From positions 1 through 64,000 of the forward strand of contig CAJUAC010000002.1 of the NCBI GenBank assembly GCA_910583885.1: DNA of 64,000 nucleotides, written 5' to 3'. Positions within the stretch are counted from its first letter, which is position 1. The number at the start of each line of letters is the position of its first letter. Position numbers and translations under genes: made by a program. Under the pieces are notes generated by a model. The model was not told the DNA's origin. It ran no database searches and worked only from the letters and a program-made list of their open reading frames with translations. Origin of the DNA: an uncultured Oscillospiraceae bacterium. Its GTDB lineage: Bacteria > Bacillota > Clostridia > Oscillospirales > Oscillospiraceae. Positions 7,898 to 15,730 of the stretch are shown piece by piece.

Positions 7898-8186
7898 GGA
7901 GGGCACCCCCTTCCTTTAGGGCCGCGCTCAACCGCTCATTTGCAACATGGTGTAACGCGGTGGCGCGGTCCATTGTAGTGGACGCCGCCAGCAGGGTGGC
8001 CTCCCGCTCCATTTCTTCGGCGTCCGCGCCCAGCAGCTTGGCCACCTCCTCGATCCGGTCCATGGCGGCCTCAAATTCCCGCCGCCACTCCTCCGCTGCT
8101 TGCGCCGTGATCCGGAAGTCACACGGTTTCACCCTTGACGTGTCCACGCTGTCCAGGTGGTCATGTAGCTGGTGCAAGTCCGCCAT
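7890..8186 (-). CDS. Hypothetical helical protein
   Basis: A 98-residue protein, almost entirely predicted helix, with heptad-like spacing in EEWRREFEAAMDRIEEVAK and following residues, suggesting a coiled coil. It begins MADLHQLHDHLDSVD. The ATG at 8186 has AAAGGGG 8 nt upstream; earlier in-frame codons lie in the preceding gene. No metal site or membrane segment. Its end overlaps the MT-A70 gene and its beginning overlaps the upstream zinc-ribbon gene by 26 nt. Function unknown. Confidence 0.6.
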   Translation of the reverse strand: MADLHQLHDHLDSVDTSRVKPCDFRITAQAAEEWRREFEAAMDRIEEVAKLLGADAEEMEREATLLAASTTMDRATALHHVANERLSAALKEGGALHG

Positions 8187-8454
8187 AGCTGCAACCCCTT
8201 TCCACCCGGCGCTGGGCCGGTTTGTCTGCCCATGGGCAGGTCCGCCGGTGTGGCACAAAAGCCACGGGAAGGTCCCGACGCTCCTCCTCCGGCTCGGCCT
8301 GCCGCCCGGTGATGGCGGCCCCCATATCGTCCAGGAACGTGTCCGGGCCGTCGTTCTCGATCACGAAAACGGGATCCGGGTCCACCGGGACCTGCTTGCC
8401 CTCCAGGCTGGTGATCCAGTCGATTTCCTGGCCGCAAAATTTACACCGTGCCAC
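8161..8454 (-). CDS. Zinc-ribbon phage protein
   Basis: A 97-residue protein starting with a CKFCGQEIDW knuckle. It continues with EGKQVPVDPDPVFVI and later HRRTCPWAD, a pattern I recall from small phage zinc-ribbon proteins in which the second metal-ligand pair comes from a distant HxxxC. GTG at 8454 is supported by AGGAGG 7 nt upstream. It overlaps both neighbours by 14-26 nt, typical of this block. A nucleic-acid or protein-binding role is likely but unproven. Confidence 0.65.
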   Translation of the reverse strand: MARCKFCGQEIDWITSLEGKQVPVDPDPVFVIENDGPDTFLDDMGAAITGRQAEPEEERRDLPVAFVPHRRTCPWADKPAQRRVERGCSYGGLAPAT

Positions 8455-8785
8455 AGGCCGCCCTCCTCTCCGCCTGGCGGCGCTCCGCCGCCGTGGTGAA
8501 CTCCTCCACCATGCCCCGCTCCAGCATGTCCTTGGCGTCCAGATCGTGGACCACGCGGGAAACCTGCGGCCCGCCGAACTCCTTTTTTTCAATGGCCAGC
8601 AGTGGCTTTCCCAGGCAAGTGGAGAAAAACGCCACGCACAGCAGGCCGTCCGCGTCTGTCCATTTCAGCCACCAGTCCGGTGCCCGGTATGCTTTGGTGA
8701 TCGTCACCTGGCGCATGGGCGGCAGGTCCTCATAGGTGCCCACCAGCTTGTAAAGGCTGGTTTTGTTTGCTTTCAGTCTGAACAT
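8441..8785 (-). CDS. Hypothetical phage protein
   Basis: A 114-residue protein starting MFRLKANKTSLYKLVGTYED. The first 70 residues look like alternating beta strands (RQVTITKAYRAPDWWLKWTD); the last 40 form a charged helix ending in an Arg-rich tail. The ATG at 8785 is preceded by GGAGGTG with 8-nt spacing and shares its first A with the TAA of the upstream gene. No known motif. Probably a cytoplasmic protein co-expressed with the modification genes. Confidence 0.6.
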   Translation of the reverse strand: MFRLKANKTSLYKLVGTYEDLPPMRQVTITKAYRAPDWWLKWTDADGLLCVAFFSTCLGKPLLAIEKKEFGGPQVSRVVHDLDAKDMLERGMVEEFTTAAERRQAERRAACGTV

Positions 8786-9126
8786 TACCGGAACACCTCC
8801 CGAAACCAGGCCAGGATCCGCTTTTCGTACTTTTTGCGGGTCCGCTTTTTCTTTGTGTGGATATACTGTCGGGCCAGGTCCGGTTCGAATATCCGCGCCA
8901 GGCGTACGGCGGTGTCCAGTTCCATGGTGTGGAAAAACTCCCGTATTCCCTCCGCCGCCACTTCCGTGGTTATGCGAATGTCCACCCACGCCTCCAGAAT
9001 TTCCCTGGCGGTTTTCATATCTTTCGAAATATCGTAAATAGTAAACTCTGGCAGCGGCCCCCGGATTTCAATAGGTTGGCCGTCTATGTAGGCCACAAAA
9101 GGGCCGCCGCTGTTTTCAGGTCCCAC
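8785..9126 (-). CDS. Hypothetical basic protein
   Basis: A 113-residue protein. The first part has a short beta motif (AYIDGQPIEIRGPLPEF), the middle is helical and acidic, and the end is strongly basic (HTKKKRTRKKYEKRIL), which suggests nucleic-acid contact. GTG at 9126 is preferred over ATG at 9150: a GGGGAGG ribosome site lies 9 nt upstream of the GTG, and the overlap with the previous gene is then only 11 nt. No family is recognised. Confidence 0.55.
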   Translation of the reverse strand: MGPENSGGPFVAYIDGQPIEIRGPLPEFTIYDISKDMKTAREILEAWVDIRITTEVAAEGIREFFHTMELDTAVRLARIFEPDLARQYIHTKKKRTRKKYEKRILAWFREVFR

Positions 9127-9586
9127 TTGGCCACCCCTCCCCGCGCTCATACCCCAGCAGGATATGGTGGCCCATGTCTCCCAGGCTGTGCGCCAGGACC
9201 TCCAATTCCAGCAGGTCCGTGTATTTCAGGCCCTTGGCGTCCAGGCGCTTTTGGAATTGCTTGGCCCGCTCGGTCACTTCCCGTATGGCGGCCTGTTCCT
9301 TTGCCATATCCTCCGCCGCAAACTCCACCAGCAGCGCCTCCGGGTCGATTTCTCTGGCGGCGATCTTCTGGCAGAACTCTTTGGCGGCGGCCAGCGTGAA
9401 ATGGCGATAGCCGGCAGTGGTAAATCCCAGGCTTTCAATTTCCTTGTGGCGGACCACCACATAATAGGTCTGTTCCTCCAGGGCCTCCTTGCTGTTGTCG
9501 TTATAGAGGGCAAAGGTCAGGTTTCCACGCTGTCCCTCCAGCACATAGCCACGATCCCGGAACTTGATTTCTCTCTGTTTCGCCAT
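9116..9586 (-). CDS. Hypothetical phage/ICE protein
   Basis: A 156-residue soluble protein. The N-terminal half contains strands (REIKFRDRGYVLEGQRGNL, then YYVVVRHKEIESLGF); the C-terminal half is a long charged helix (DMAKEQAAIREVTERAKQF). The ATG at 9586 has AGGAGG 5 nt upstream. It is separated from the upstream HTH gene by only 9 nt. No catalytic or metal motif is seen; function unknown. Confidence 0.6.
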   Translation of the reverse strand: MAKQREIKFRDRGYVLEGQRGNLTFALYNDNSKEALEEQTYYVVVRHKEIESLGFTTAGYRHFTLAAAKEFCQKIAAREIDPEALLVEFAAEDMAKEQAAIREVTERAKQFQKRLDAKGLKYTDLLELEVLAHSLGDMGHHILLGYERGEGWPSGT

Positions 9587-9595
9587 GGTGTCCTC

Positions 9596-9886
9596 CTATC
9601 TGTTGGCGGTTCCGCCGTCCACCGCCGCGCCCATGTTGGTGGGCTGCCCGGTCCGCTTGCCCCGGCGCTCCAGCGACGCCTGCACCCGGCGCTGGGCCAC
9701 GTCCGCGCTGTACCGCAGGCGCTGGTCCGGCAGGCGGGTCCCGTCCTGCCCCCTGGTCATTTCCTTGTAAACCACATGGACAGACACGCCCGTGGTTTCG
9801 GAAATTTCTTTAGGCGTCCGCCCATCCTCCCACAGTTTTTCAATTTTCTGGCGGTCCTCCAGGGTCCGAAAAGCATAATCAGCCAT
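9596..9886 (-). CDS. Helix-turn-helix DNA-binding protein
   Basis: A 96-residue protein. The N-terminal part (MADYAFRTLEDRQKIEKLWE, then DGRTPKEISETTGVSVHVVY) is a clear helix-turn-helix of the IS30/Sigma70-like kind used by transposase N-termini and phage regulators. The C-terminus is basic and disordered. There is no transposase catalytic domain, so a regulator or packaging-associated small DNA binder is more likely than a mobile-element remnant. The ATG at 9886 follows AAGGGGTG; a start six codons earlier is possible. Confidence 0.68.
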   Translation of the reverse strand: MADYAFRTLEDRQKIEKLWEDGRTPKEISETTGVSVHVVYKEMTRGQDGTRLPDQRLRYSADVAQRRVQASLERRGKRTGQPTNMGAAVDGGTANR

Positions 9887-9890
9887 ATTT

Positions 9891-10442
9891 TCACCCCTTT
9901 CCATTTGCCAGTTTTTTCAGGTCCTCGACTTCCTTATAAAGTTCCTGGCGGCGCTTGTCCGTGATCGTTCCCAGCTGTTGGGCCATATCCAGCGCCCCGA
10001 TATAGGACCAATACCACGCCAGCCTGCCGTCCCGCGTCTGATTATCATTTTCGGACCGGATTGCGCGTTCCGCCTCCGCCCGCATTGCGGCAATCAGCTT
10101 TTCCACGTTCTGGTCCATGTCTTTCCAGGCCGTCCCGCAGTTGGGGCAATACTCAAATGGCGGCGTGTACTTGCCGCACACCGGGCAGGTTTCCCCCTCC
10201 TCGATCTGATACAGGACCACAACGTCGCCTTTCTGGCCCTCCTCCAGATACAGGCCGCCGTCCACGGTCGCCTCGCTGCAATTCAGCAGGATGGCATAGT
10301 GTCCACACCATTTCTGGCCGTCCTCATACCGCAACAGGTCCTCGATTTCGTCCAGTGTCAGCTTGCCGCGTTTCTTTTCTATCTGCAGGGCCAGGCGCTC
10401 CTTGTAGTCGTAGACCCACGACATTTCAATTCCGCGTTTCAT
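9891..10442 (-). CDS. Zinc-ribbon protein with helical flanks
   Basis: A 183-residue protein starting MKRGIEMSWVYDYKERL. A central rubredoxin-like zinc ribbon is formed by CPVCGKY and CPNCGTAW, spaced about 15 residues apart. Before it lies GKLTLDEIEDLLRYEDGQ, and after it an Arg/Glu-rich helix. The ATG at 10442 is preceded by AAAGGGG. Upstream codons in the same frame are proline-rich and overlap the previous gene. A nucleic-acid-associated role is plausible. Confidence 0.62.
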   Translation of the reverse strand: MKRGIEMSWVYDYKERLALQIEKKRGKLTLDEIEDLLRYEDGQKWCGHYAILLNCSEATVDGGLYLEEGQKGDVVVLYQIEEGETCPVCGKYTPPFEYCPNCGTAWKDMDQNVEKLIAAMRAEAERAIRSENDNQTRDGRLAWYWSYIGALDMAQQLGTITDKRRQELYKEVEDLKKLANGKG

Positions 10443-10488
10443 ACGTTCCCCTTTCTTGCCCTCGTAACCTCCGGGGCGGGCTTTTGGT

Positions 10489-11127
10489 TTATCGGTACTG
10501 TGCGCCCAGCACTCCACAGATGGCGGTGGAAAGATCAAACGGGATCCCCTGCGTCACCCGTACCTTATCCAGCATGGCATTGATCCCGGCGATCATCCAG
10601 TCGTCCACGTCCTCCTCCATGTTCACCAGAATGTCCACCGCCGCGATACAGTCCGTAATGCAGCCCATCATAACGCGGGCGTTGTTTTCGGCGGTCAGCA
10701 CCATGCACTTGATTTCCCCGCCCTCTGTTGCGGCGGCCTGCATTTCTTTCACGGCGGCGTCCTCGCGCTTTTTGTTGTCCATCTCATGGACATATTCCTT
10801 GGTGTAGCAGTATGTGAGGCGCTGGATCCGCTTTGCAGTTTCCCGCCGCTCCTCCCTGGTGGCGCTCCCATCGTCCTCGGTGTCCTTGGTGCTGTCGCTG
10901 GTGGCGGCCTCCGCCGGGGCCTGGATCCAGATGTTGACGCTCTTGCCGTCCGGCAGGTTGACCTCCAGGCGGTTGCCCAGGTCACTGATCCAGGCGTTCA
11001 CGCCGGCGGAAGTGCTGTAATAAATTGGGTAGCCTGCCCGCTCGCTGCGGCTGGTGTCATGCTCATAACGGGTGGGGAAAATCTTTTGCACCTCTGCCCA
11101 GGCGTCTCTAATACTGGTAACTTTCAT
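10489..11127 (-). CDS. Hypothetical protein, first gene of the minus-strand block
   Basis: A 212-residue protein starting MKVTSIRDAWAEVQKIFPTR. The first 70 residues appear to be an alpha/beta domain (GNRLEVNLPDGKSVNIWI); the rest is helical with several Met/Cys residues. No known family motif. The ATG at 11127 follows GGAGGGCC. Because no minus-strand gene lies immediately upstream, it is the most promoter-proximal gene seen in the block. Confidence 0.58.
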   Translation of the reverse strand: MKVTSIRDAWAEVQKIFPTRYEHDTSRSERAGYPIYYSTSAGVNAWISDLGNRLEVNLPDGKSVNIWIQAPAEAATSDSTKDTEDDGSATREERRETAKRIQRLTYCYTKEYVHEMDNKKREDAAVKEMQAAATEGGEIKCMVLTAENNARVMMGCITDCIAAVDILVNMEEDVDDWMIAGINAMLDKVRVTQGIPFDLSTAICGVLGAQYR

Positions 11128-11167
11128 TTTTCAGGCCCTCCTCGCACGTTTTGGCGGTTGTATGTAT

Positions 11168-11213
11168 AAAAAAATTAGGTTACACTTGGTCGCTTGACCT
11201 TGTGTAACCTAAT
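11168..11213 (-). terminator. Hairpin with T-run facing into the phage-like block
   Basis: A perfect 12-bp inverted repeat (left arm ATTAGGTTACAC, 11174-11185; right arm 11202-11213) encloses a smaller GGTC/GACC stem. Read on the minus strand it is followed by seven T, as in an intrinsic terminator. It lies about 40 nt upstream of the first gene of the minus-strand block, where a terminator is unexpected, so it could also be an operator or attenuator. Confidence 0.6.
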
Positions 11214-11252
11214 ATTAACGCCTGCCTTTCCCGTCATTTTCTGACAAAGCCC

Positions 11253-11281
11253 TTGCAAGCCGGGCAGAAATCATATATAAT
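11253..11281 (+). promoter_or_regulatory. Sigma-A promoter of the nucleoside/sugar ABC operon
   Basis: TTGCAA (11253-11258) and TATAAT (11276-11281) are separated by 17 bp. The GTG start of the ATPase gene lies about 50 nt downstream. Confidence 0.8.
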
Positions 11282-11333
11282 AAATTCCTATCCTACTTTT
11301 TGGATGGAGGGAAAGAAAGGGGGAAATAGACGC

Positions 11334-12884
11334 GTGGCGGAAAACTATGTAGTGGAAATGCTGAACATCACCAAGGTGTTCCCCGGCATCGTAGCCAATG
11401 ACAACATCACGCTCCAGCTCCGGCGGGGCGAGATCCACGCCCTGCTGGGGGAAAACGGCGCAGGGAAATCCACCCTGATGAGCGTGCTGTTCGGCCTTTA
11501 CCAGCCCGAGGGGGGCGAGATCCACATGGACGGGAAGCGTGTGGAAATCCGGGACCCCAACGACGCCAATGCACTGCACATCGGTATGGTCCACCAGCAT
11601 TTCAAGCTGGTGGAGTGCTTTACCGTGCTTGACAACATCATCCTGGGCGTGGAACCCAACAAGCTGGGCTTCCTCCAGAAGAAGGAGGCCCGGAAAAAGG
11701 TGGTTGCGCTCTCGGAGAAGTACGGCCTGCTGGTGGACCCGGACGCGCTTGTGGAGGACATCACCGTGGGGATGCAGCAGCGCACAGAGATCCTGAAAAT
11801 GCTCTACCGGGAAAATGAAATCCTGATCTTCGATGAACCCACCGCCGTGCTCACACCCCAGGAGATCGGCGAACTGATGCAGATTATGAAGAACCTGGCC
11901 GCAGAGGGCAAGTCCATCCTCTTTATCACCCACAAGCTCAACGAGATCATGGAGGTGTGCGACCGGTGCAGCGTGCTGCGCAAGGGAAAATACATCGGCA
12001 CTGTAGACATCGCCGGCACCACCAAGGAGGAGCTCAGCCGCATGATGGTGGGCAGGGATGTGAAATTTGCTGTGGACAAGGCCCCTGCCCAGCCCGGTGA
12101 AACCGTGCTGAAGGTCTCCGGGCTGACGGTGCCCAGCAAGGTCCACCACAACAACGCTGTCAAGGACGTCAGCTTCGAGGTCCGCCGGGGGGAGATCGTC
12201 TGCATCGCCGGTATTGACGGCAACGGGCAGACCGAGTTTGTCTATGCCCTCTCGGGCCTGGAAAAGGCCAGTGCGGGTAAAATTGAGCTGTGCGGTAAGG
12301 ATGTCACCCACAGCTCGGTCCGCCAGCGCAGCAGGGCCGGCATGAGCCACATCCCGGAGGACCGGCACAAGCACGGCCTGGTGCTGGACTTCCCCCTGGA
12401 GGACAACCTGGTGCTCCAGCGGTACATGGAGCCCCGGTTCCAGAAGAGCGGATTCATCCAGCGCGAGCCCATCCGGGCCTACGCGGAGGAGATGATCGGG
12501 AAATTTGACATCCGCTCCGGCCAGGGTCCGGTCACACCTGTGCGCAGCATGTCCGGCGGCAACCAGCAAAAGGCCATTATTGCCCGGGAGATCGACCTGA
12601 ATGCGGATCTGCTGGTGGCGGTCCAGCCCACGCGGGGCCTGGACGTGGGCGCAATTGAGTACATCCACAGCCAGATCGTCCAGCAGCGGGATCTGGGCAA
12701 GGCGGTGCTGCTGGTGAGCTTGGAGCTGGACGAGGTAATGAACCTGTCCGACCGCATCCTGGTCATGTATGAAGGGGAGATCGTGGGCGAGCTTGACCCG
12801 AAGCAGACCACTGTGGAGGAGCTGGGCCTGTATATGGCTGGTGCAAAGCGCAATGTGGGCAGAAAGGAGGGCGCAGCGTCATGA
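11334..12884 (+). CDS. Nucleoside/simple-sugar ABC transporter ATP-binding protein
   Basis: A 516-residue protein with two ABC domains in tandem, the layout of RbsA/YufO-type ATPases. Domain 1 has the Walker A GENGAGKST (about 39-47), the signature region VGMQQRTEIL and Walker B LIFDEPTAVL. Domain 2 has a degenerate Walker A GIDGNGQTEF and the signature MSGGNQQKA. It energises the two permeases encoded immediately downstream with ATGA overlaps. GTG at 11334 is used because AAGGGGG lies about 10 nt upstream; a start at a later ATG is possible. Homologous operons usually begin with a BMP-family binding lipoprotein, which is absent here. Confidence 0.9.
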   Translation: MAENYVVEMLNITKVFPGIVANDNITLQLRRGEIHALLGENGAGKSTLMSVLFGLYQPEGGEIHMDGKRVEIRDPNDANALHIGMVHQHFKLVECFTVLDNIILGVEPNKLGFLQKKEARKKVVALSEKYGLLVDPDALVEDITVGMQQRTEILKMLYRENEILIFDEPTAVLTPQEIGELMQIMKNLAAEGKSILFITHKLNEIMEVCDRCSVLRKGKYIGTVDIAGTTKEELSRMMVGRDVKFAVDKAPAQPGETVLKVSGLTVPSKVHHNNAVKDVSFEVRRGEIVCIAGIDGNGQTEFVYALSGLEKASAGKIELCGKDVTHSSVRQRSRAGMSHIPEDRHKHGLVLDFPLEDNLVLQRYMEPRFQKSGFIQREPIRAYAEEMIGKFDIRSGQGPVTPVRSMSGGNQQKAIIAREIDLNADLLVAVQPTRGLDVGAIEYIHSQIVQQRDLGKAVLLVSLELDEVMNLSDRILVMYEGEIVGELDPKQTTVEELGLYMAGAKRNVGRKEGAAS

Positions 12885-14098
12885 AAAAGGAGAAAAGCCT
12901 GTGGAACGACGGGACAAAAACTGTTGCCGCCTCCCTGCTCTCAATCCTGATGGGCGTGGTGTTCGGCGGGGTACTGCTGTTTGTGGTGGCCCTGTGCCTG
13001 CACATGCCCCTCTCCTCGGCCTGGGAGGGCTTCCGAATCGTGCTGGGCGGCGTGTTCAATACAGGCCGCAACTATGATGCGGGCAGCGCCCTCACCTTCG
13101 GTATCAACGCGCGGCTCATCGGCGATATGCTCTTCCGGGCCACGCCCCTGATTATGACGGGCCTCTCTGTGGCCCTGGCCTATAAGACAGGCCTCTTTAA
13201 CATCGGCGCGCCGGGCCAGTACCTGATGGGCACTGCTATGGCAATCATCGTAGCCCTGAGCCTGGATACCACCGTTGTCCCGGCCTTCCTGGTGTGGCTC
13301 CTGGCATTTGTAGCCGCCATCGCCGCCGGGGCCCTGTGGGGCTGTATCCCTGGTGCGTTCAAGGCCTACCTCAACGTCAACGAGGTGATTACCTCCATCA
13401 TGACAAACTGGATTGCCGCCAATCTGGTGACGCTCCTCTTCGACGGCAGCCAGTTTATCAACAATGTGGATTTCGGCAAAACCGGCTACACCCTTAAAAC
13501 CTCCACCAATGGTGTGGCAACTGCCAAGATGGGGCTGGACTTCGGCGGGGGGAATGCCAACGCAGGCTTCCTGATTGCTATTGTGTTTGCCGCCGTCACC
13601 TATGTGGTCATCAATAAGACCACCTTCGGCTATGAACTGCGGGCCTGCGGCAGCAATAAAAACGCTGCCAGATACGCTGGCATGAACGAAAAGCGCAACA
13701 TCGTACTCTCCATGGCTATCGCCGGCGGGCTCTCCGCCGCAGGCGCAGCCCTCTACTTCCTCCAGGGGGATGTGGAATTCTATTGGCACACCTCCATGAC
13801 CCTCCCTGCCACCGGCTTCAACGGCATCCCGGTCGCCCTGCTGGCCAGCTGCAGCCCCATCGGCTGTGTGTTCTCCGGCATGTTCATGGCCTACCTGACC
13901 ATCTCCGGCAGCCAGCTGAGTACCTTCACAGCCTATAATGAGTACATTGCCAATATCATCATCGCGGTAATCGTCTACCTGAGCGCCTTCACCCTGTTCT
14001 TCAAGGGCCTGATGGATGCCAAGAAGAAGGCCCCCACGGGCGGGGATACGGCCGCTCCGGCGGCGGAAACGGCAGGAAAGGGGACGAAGAAGCCATGA
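12881..14098 (+). CDS. ABC transporter permease (YufP/BmpC-like)
   Basis: A 405-residue polytopic membrane protein with about ten hydrophobic segments, of the branched-chain/ribose-type permease family. Visible family features are NIGAPGQYLMG, a cytoplasmic NVNEVITSIMTNWIA and GYELRACGSNKNAARYAG, which contacts the ATPase. It starts ATGA-overlapped with the ATPase gene and ends with a basic, disordered tail. With the next gene it should form the heterodimeric channel of a nucleoside or related sugar importer. The substrate cannot be read from the sequence. Confidence 0.9.
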   Translation: MKKEKSLWNDGTKTVAASLLSILMGVVFGGVLLFVVALCLHMPLSSAWEGFRIVLGGVFNTGRNYDAGSALTFGINARLIGDMLFRATPLIMTGLSVALAYKTGLFNIGAPGQYLMGTAMAIIVALSLDTTVVPAFLVWLLAFVAAIAAGALWGCIPGAFKAYLNVNEVITSIMTNWIAANLVTLLFDGSQFINNVDFGKTGYTLKTSTNGVATAKMGLDFGGGNANAGFLIAIVFAAVTYVVINKTTFGYELRACGSNKNAARYAGMNEKRNIVLSMAIAGGLSAAGAALYFLQGDVEFYWHTSMTLPATGFNGIPVALLASCSPIGCVFSGMFMAYLTISGSQLSTFTAYNEYIANIIIAVIVYLSAFTLFFKGLMDAKKKAPTGGDTAAPAAETAGKGTKKP

Positions 14099-15099
14099 CA
14101 TTCCTATTACAGCAGACGCTGATCTACACGGTGCCGCTGATCCTGGTTGCGTTGGCTGGCGTGTTCGCCGAGCGCAGCGGCATCATCAACCTGGCCCTGG
14201 AGGGTATCATGATCATTGGCGCCTTCGTCGGGGCTTGGTTCGTGCGCACCATGCAGGAGGGCGGCTGGAACGAAAATGCGGCCCAGTGGCTTCTCCTCCT
14301 GACCCTGCTGATTACAGCGGCGGCGGGGGCCCTGTTCTCCCTGCTGCTGAGCTTCTCGGCGGTGAAGATGAAGGCTGACCAGACCATCGGCGGGACAGCG
14401 CTGAACCTGCTGGCACCAGCCCTGGTGCTGTTCATGGTCAATATTGTCTTCCAGCAGAACACCCTGAACCTTCGCTACGACGCGCCCAGCTGGTTCATGC
14501 TGTTCCAGACGGATTTCGGCTTCGAGCGGAAAGCAAAGCTGGGCTTGATTGGGGATCTGCTGCTCAATAAGACCTACCTGACCACCTATCTGGGCCTGCT
14601 GATCTATGTGGTGCTGGCCATCATCCTGTACAAGACCCGCTTTGGCCTGCGGCTGCGGGCCTGCGGCGAGCACCCCCAGGCTGCCGACTCCGTAGGCATC
14701 AACGTCTACCGGATGCGCTATCTGGGCACCTCTATCAGCGGCGCACTGGCAGGCATGGGCGGCTTCATCTATGCGCTGACCACCTCTAACGGCGCTGCCA
14801 ACGGCGATGTGGCCGGATTCGGCTTCCTGGCCCTGGCGGTGATGATCTTCGGCAACTGGAAGCCGCTGAACATCGCTATTGTGGGATTCCTGTTCGGCCT
14901 GCTCAAATGCGTATCCGCCAGCTCCGGTACCCTGGATATCAACGGCGACGGGGTCTACCTGCTGGCACAGATCGGGGTGAGCACCTATGTGTATAATATG
15001 CTGCCCTATGTGATTACGCTGGTGGTGCTGGCCTTTACCTCGAAAAAATCCCGCGCCCCCAAGGCGGAGGGCATCCCCTACGACAAGGGCCAGCGGTAA
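14095..15099 (+). CDS. ABC transporter permease (YufQ/BmpD-like)
   Basis: A 334-residue membrane protein, partner of the preceding permease. It begins with a hydrophobic segment followed by AERSGIINLALEGIMIIGAF, the conserved motif of this permease subfamily, and has GLRLRACGEHPQAADSVGI as the ATPase-contact loop. The ATG overlaps the previous stop by 4 nt. A strong terminator follows, so this three-gene unit is a complete transcript in the window, apart from the missing binding protein. Confidence 0.9.
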   Translation: MTFLLQQTLIYTVPLILVALAGVFAERSGIINLALEGIMIIGAFVGAWFVRTMQEGGWNENAAQWLLLLTLLITAAAGALFSLLLSFSAVKMKADQTIGGTALNLLAPALVLFMVNIVFQQNTLNLRYDAPSWFMLFQTDFGFERKAKLGLIGDLLLNKTYLTTYLGLLIYVVLAIILYKTRFGLRLRACGEHPQAADSVGINVYRMRYLGTSISGALAGMGGFIYALTTSNGAANGDVAGFGFLALAVMIFGNWKPLNIAIVGFLFGLLKCVSASSGTLDINGDGVYLLAQIGVSTYVYNMLPYVITLVVLAFTSKKSRAPKAEGIPYDKGQR

Positions 15100-15113
15100 G
15101 CTGTATCATAAGC

Positions 15114-15149
15114 AAAAGAAAGGACCGCCTTGGGCGGTCTTTTCTTTTT
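15114..15149 (+). terminator. Intrinsic terminator of the ABC operon
   Basis: A GACCGCC/GGCGGTC stem with flanking A-rich/T-rich complementary arms is followed by TTTTCTTTTT, beginning 15 nt after the permease stop. Confidence 0.85.
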
Positions 15150-15225
15150 GGAACGCAATCAACTGCCTCTGATGCCGGCCAGGCCTATCGGGGGTTCCAA
15201 TTCCCAGTCCACCCTAAAATTGCGC

Positions 15226-15254
15226 TTGACATTGCTTGGACTTCATGATATATT
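15226..15254 (+). promoter_or_regulatory. Sigma-A promoter of the perR-like gene
   Basis: TTGACA (15226-15231), a 17-bp spacer, then TATATT (15249-15254). An inverted repeat directly downstream would cover the transcription start. Confidence 0.8.
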
Positions 15255-15256
15255 CT

Positions 15257-15279
15257 TTATCAGGATTTAATCCTAATAA
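15257..15279. promoter_or_regulatory. Candidate PerR/Fur-type operator
   Basis: A near-perfect inverted repeat, TTATcAGGAT-TTA-ATCCTaATAA, with one mismatch between the arms. It begins 2 bp after the -10 element of the perR-like promoter. Size and TTAT/ATAA ends resemble PerR boxes; position fits autorepression. Confidence 0.65.
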
Positions 15280-15291
15280 GGAGTTAGACCC

Positions 15292-15699
15292 ATGGCGGAT
15301 AGAAATACCGTGCAAAAGGAAATCATCCACCGCTCACTGTGTGAAATGGGGGGGCACCCCACCGCAGCTATGGTGTATGAATATGTGCATGTGGAGCATC
15401 CTACTATCAGCCGTTCCACGGTGTACCGCGTGTTGGCCCGGATGACGGAGGAGGGGAAGGCTCTGCGCTTGGAGTTGGCTGGAGGCGAGAGCCGCTATGA
15501 TGGACAGCTCCATCCCCACGGCCATGCCCGGTGCCGCATCTGCGGCGCAGTGGTGGATATCCCACCCGTGGAGGTGGAAGCACCGCAGGATACCGGCGGA
15601 TTTTTACTAGAGGCTTATACGGTGGTTTACCGGGGGGTCTGCCCCGCCTGCCGTCAGCACTCTGTTCACTATGTTATGAGCGCCGAAAGGCGTCAATAA
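15292..15699 (+). CDS. perR: Fur-family regulator, PerR-like
   Basis: A 135-residue metalloregulator. The winged-helix N-terminus contains HPTISRSTVYRVLARMTEEG (about 36-55), the Fur/PerR recognition helix. The HPHGHARC segment (about 74-81) carries regulatory-site ligands. Two pairs, CRIC (81-84) and CPAC (117-120), form the structural zinc site. PerR senses peroxide by metal-catalysed histidine oxidation, and the reverse rubrerythrin gene downstream is a classic PerR target in clostridia, so PerR is preferred over Fur or Zur. The ATG at 15292 is preceded by AAGGAG. An operator-like repeat overlaps its own transcription start. Confidence 0.82.
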   Translation: MADRNTVQKEIIHRSLCEMGGHPTAAMVYEYVHVEHPTISRSTVYRVLARMTEEGKALRLELAGGESRYDGQLHPHGHARCRICGAVVDIPPVEVEAPQDTGGFLLEAYTVVYRGVCPACRQHSVHYVMSAERRQ

Positions 15700-15730
15700 A
15701 ATTTATTCAGGATATAAGGAGACATTGATT

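Noticed and set aside
9596..9886. IS30-type transposase remnant
   Set aside because: Only the HTH is present, the frame is intact and operon-linked, and no inverted repeats or catalytic DDE part are seen.
11271..12668. 465-residue minus-strand frame opposite the ABC ATPase
   Set aside because: Antisense to the ATPase with all Walker motifs; His/Asp/Val-rich shadow.
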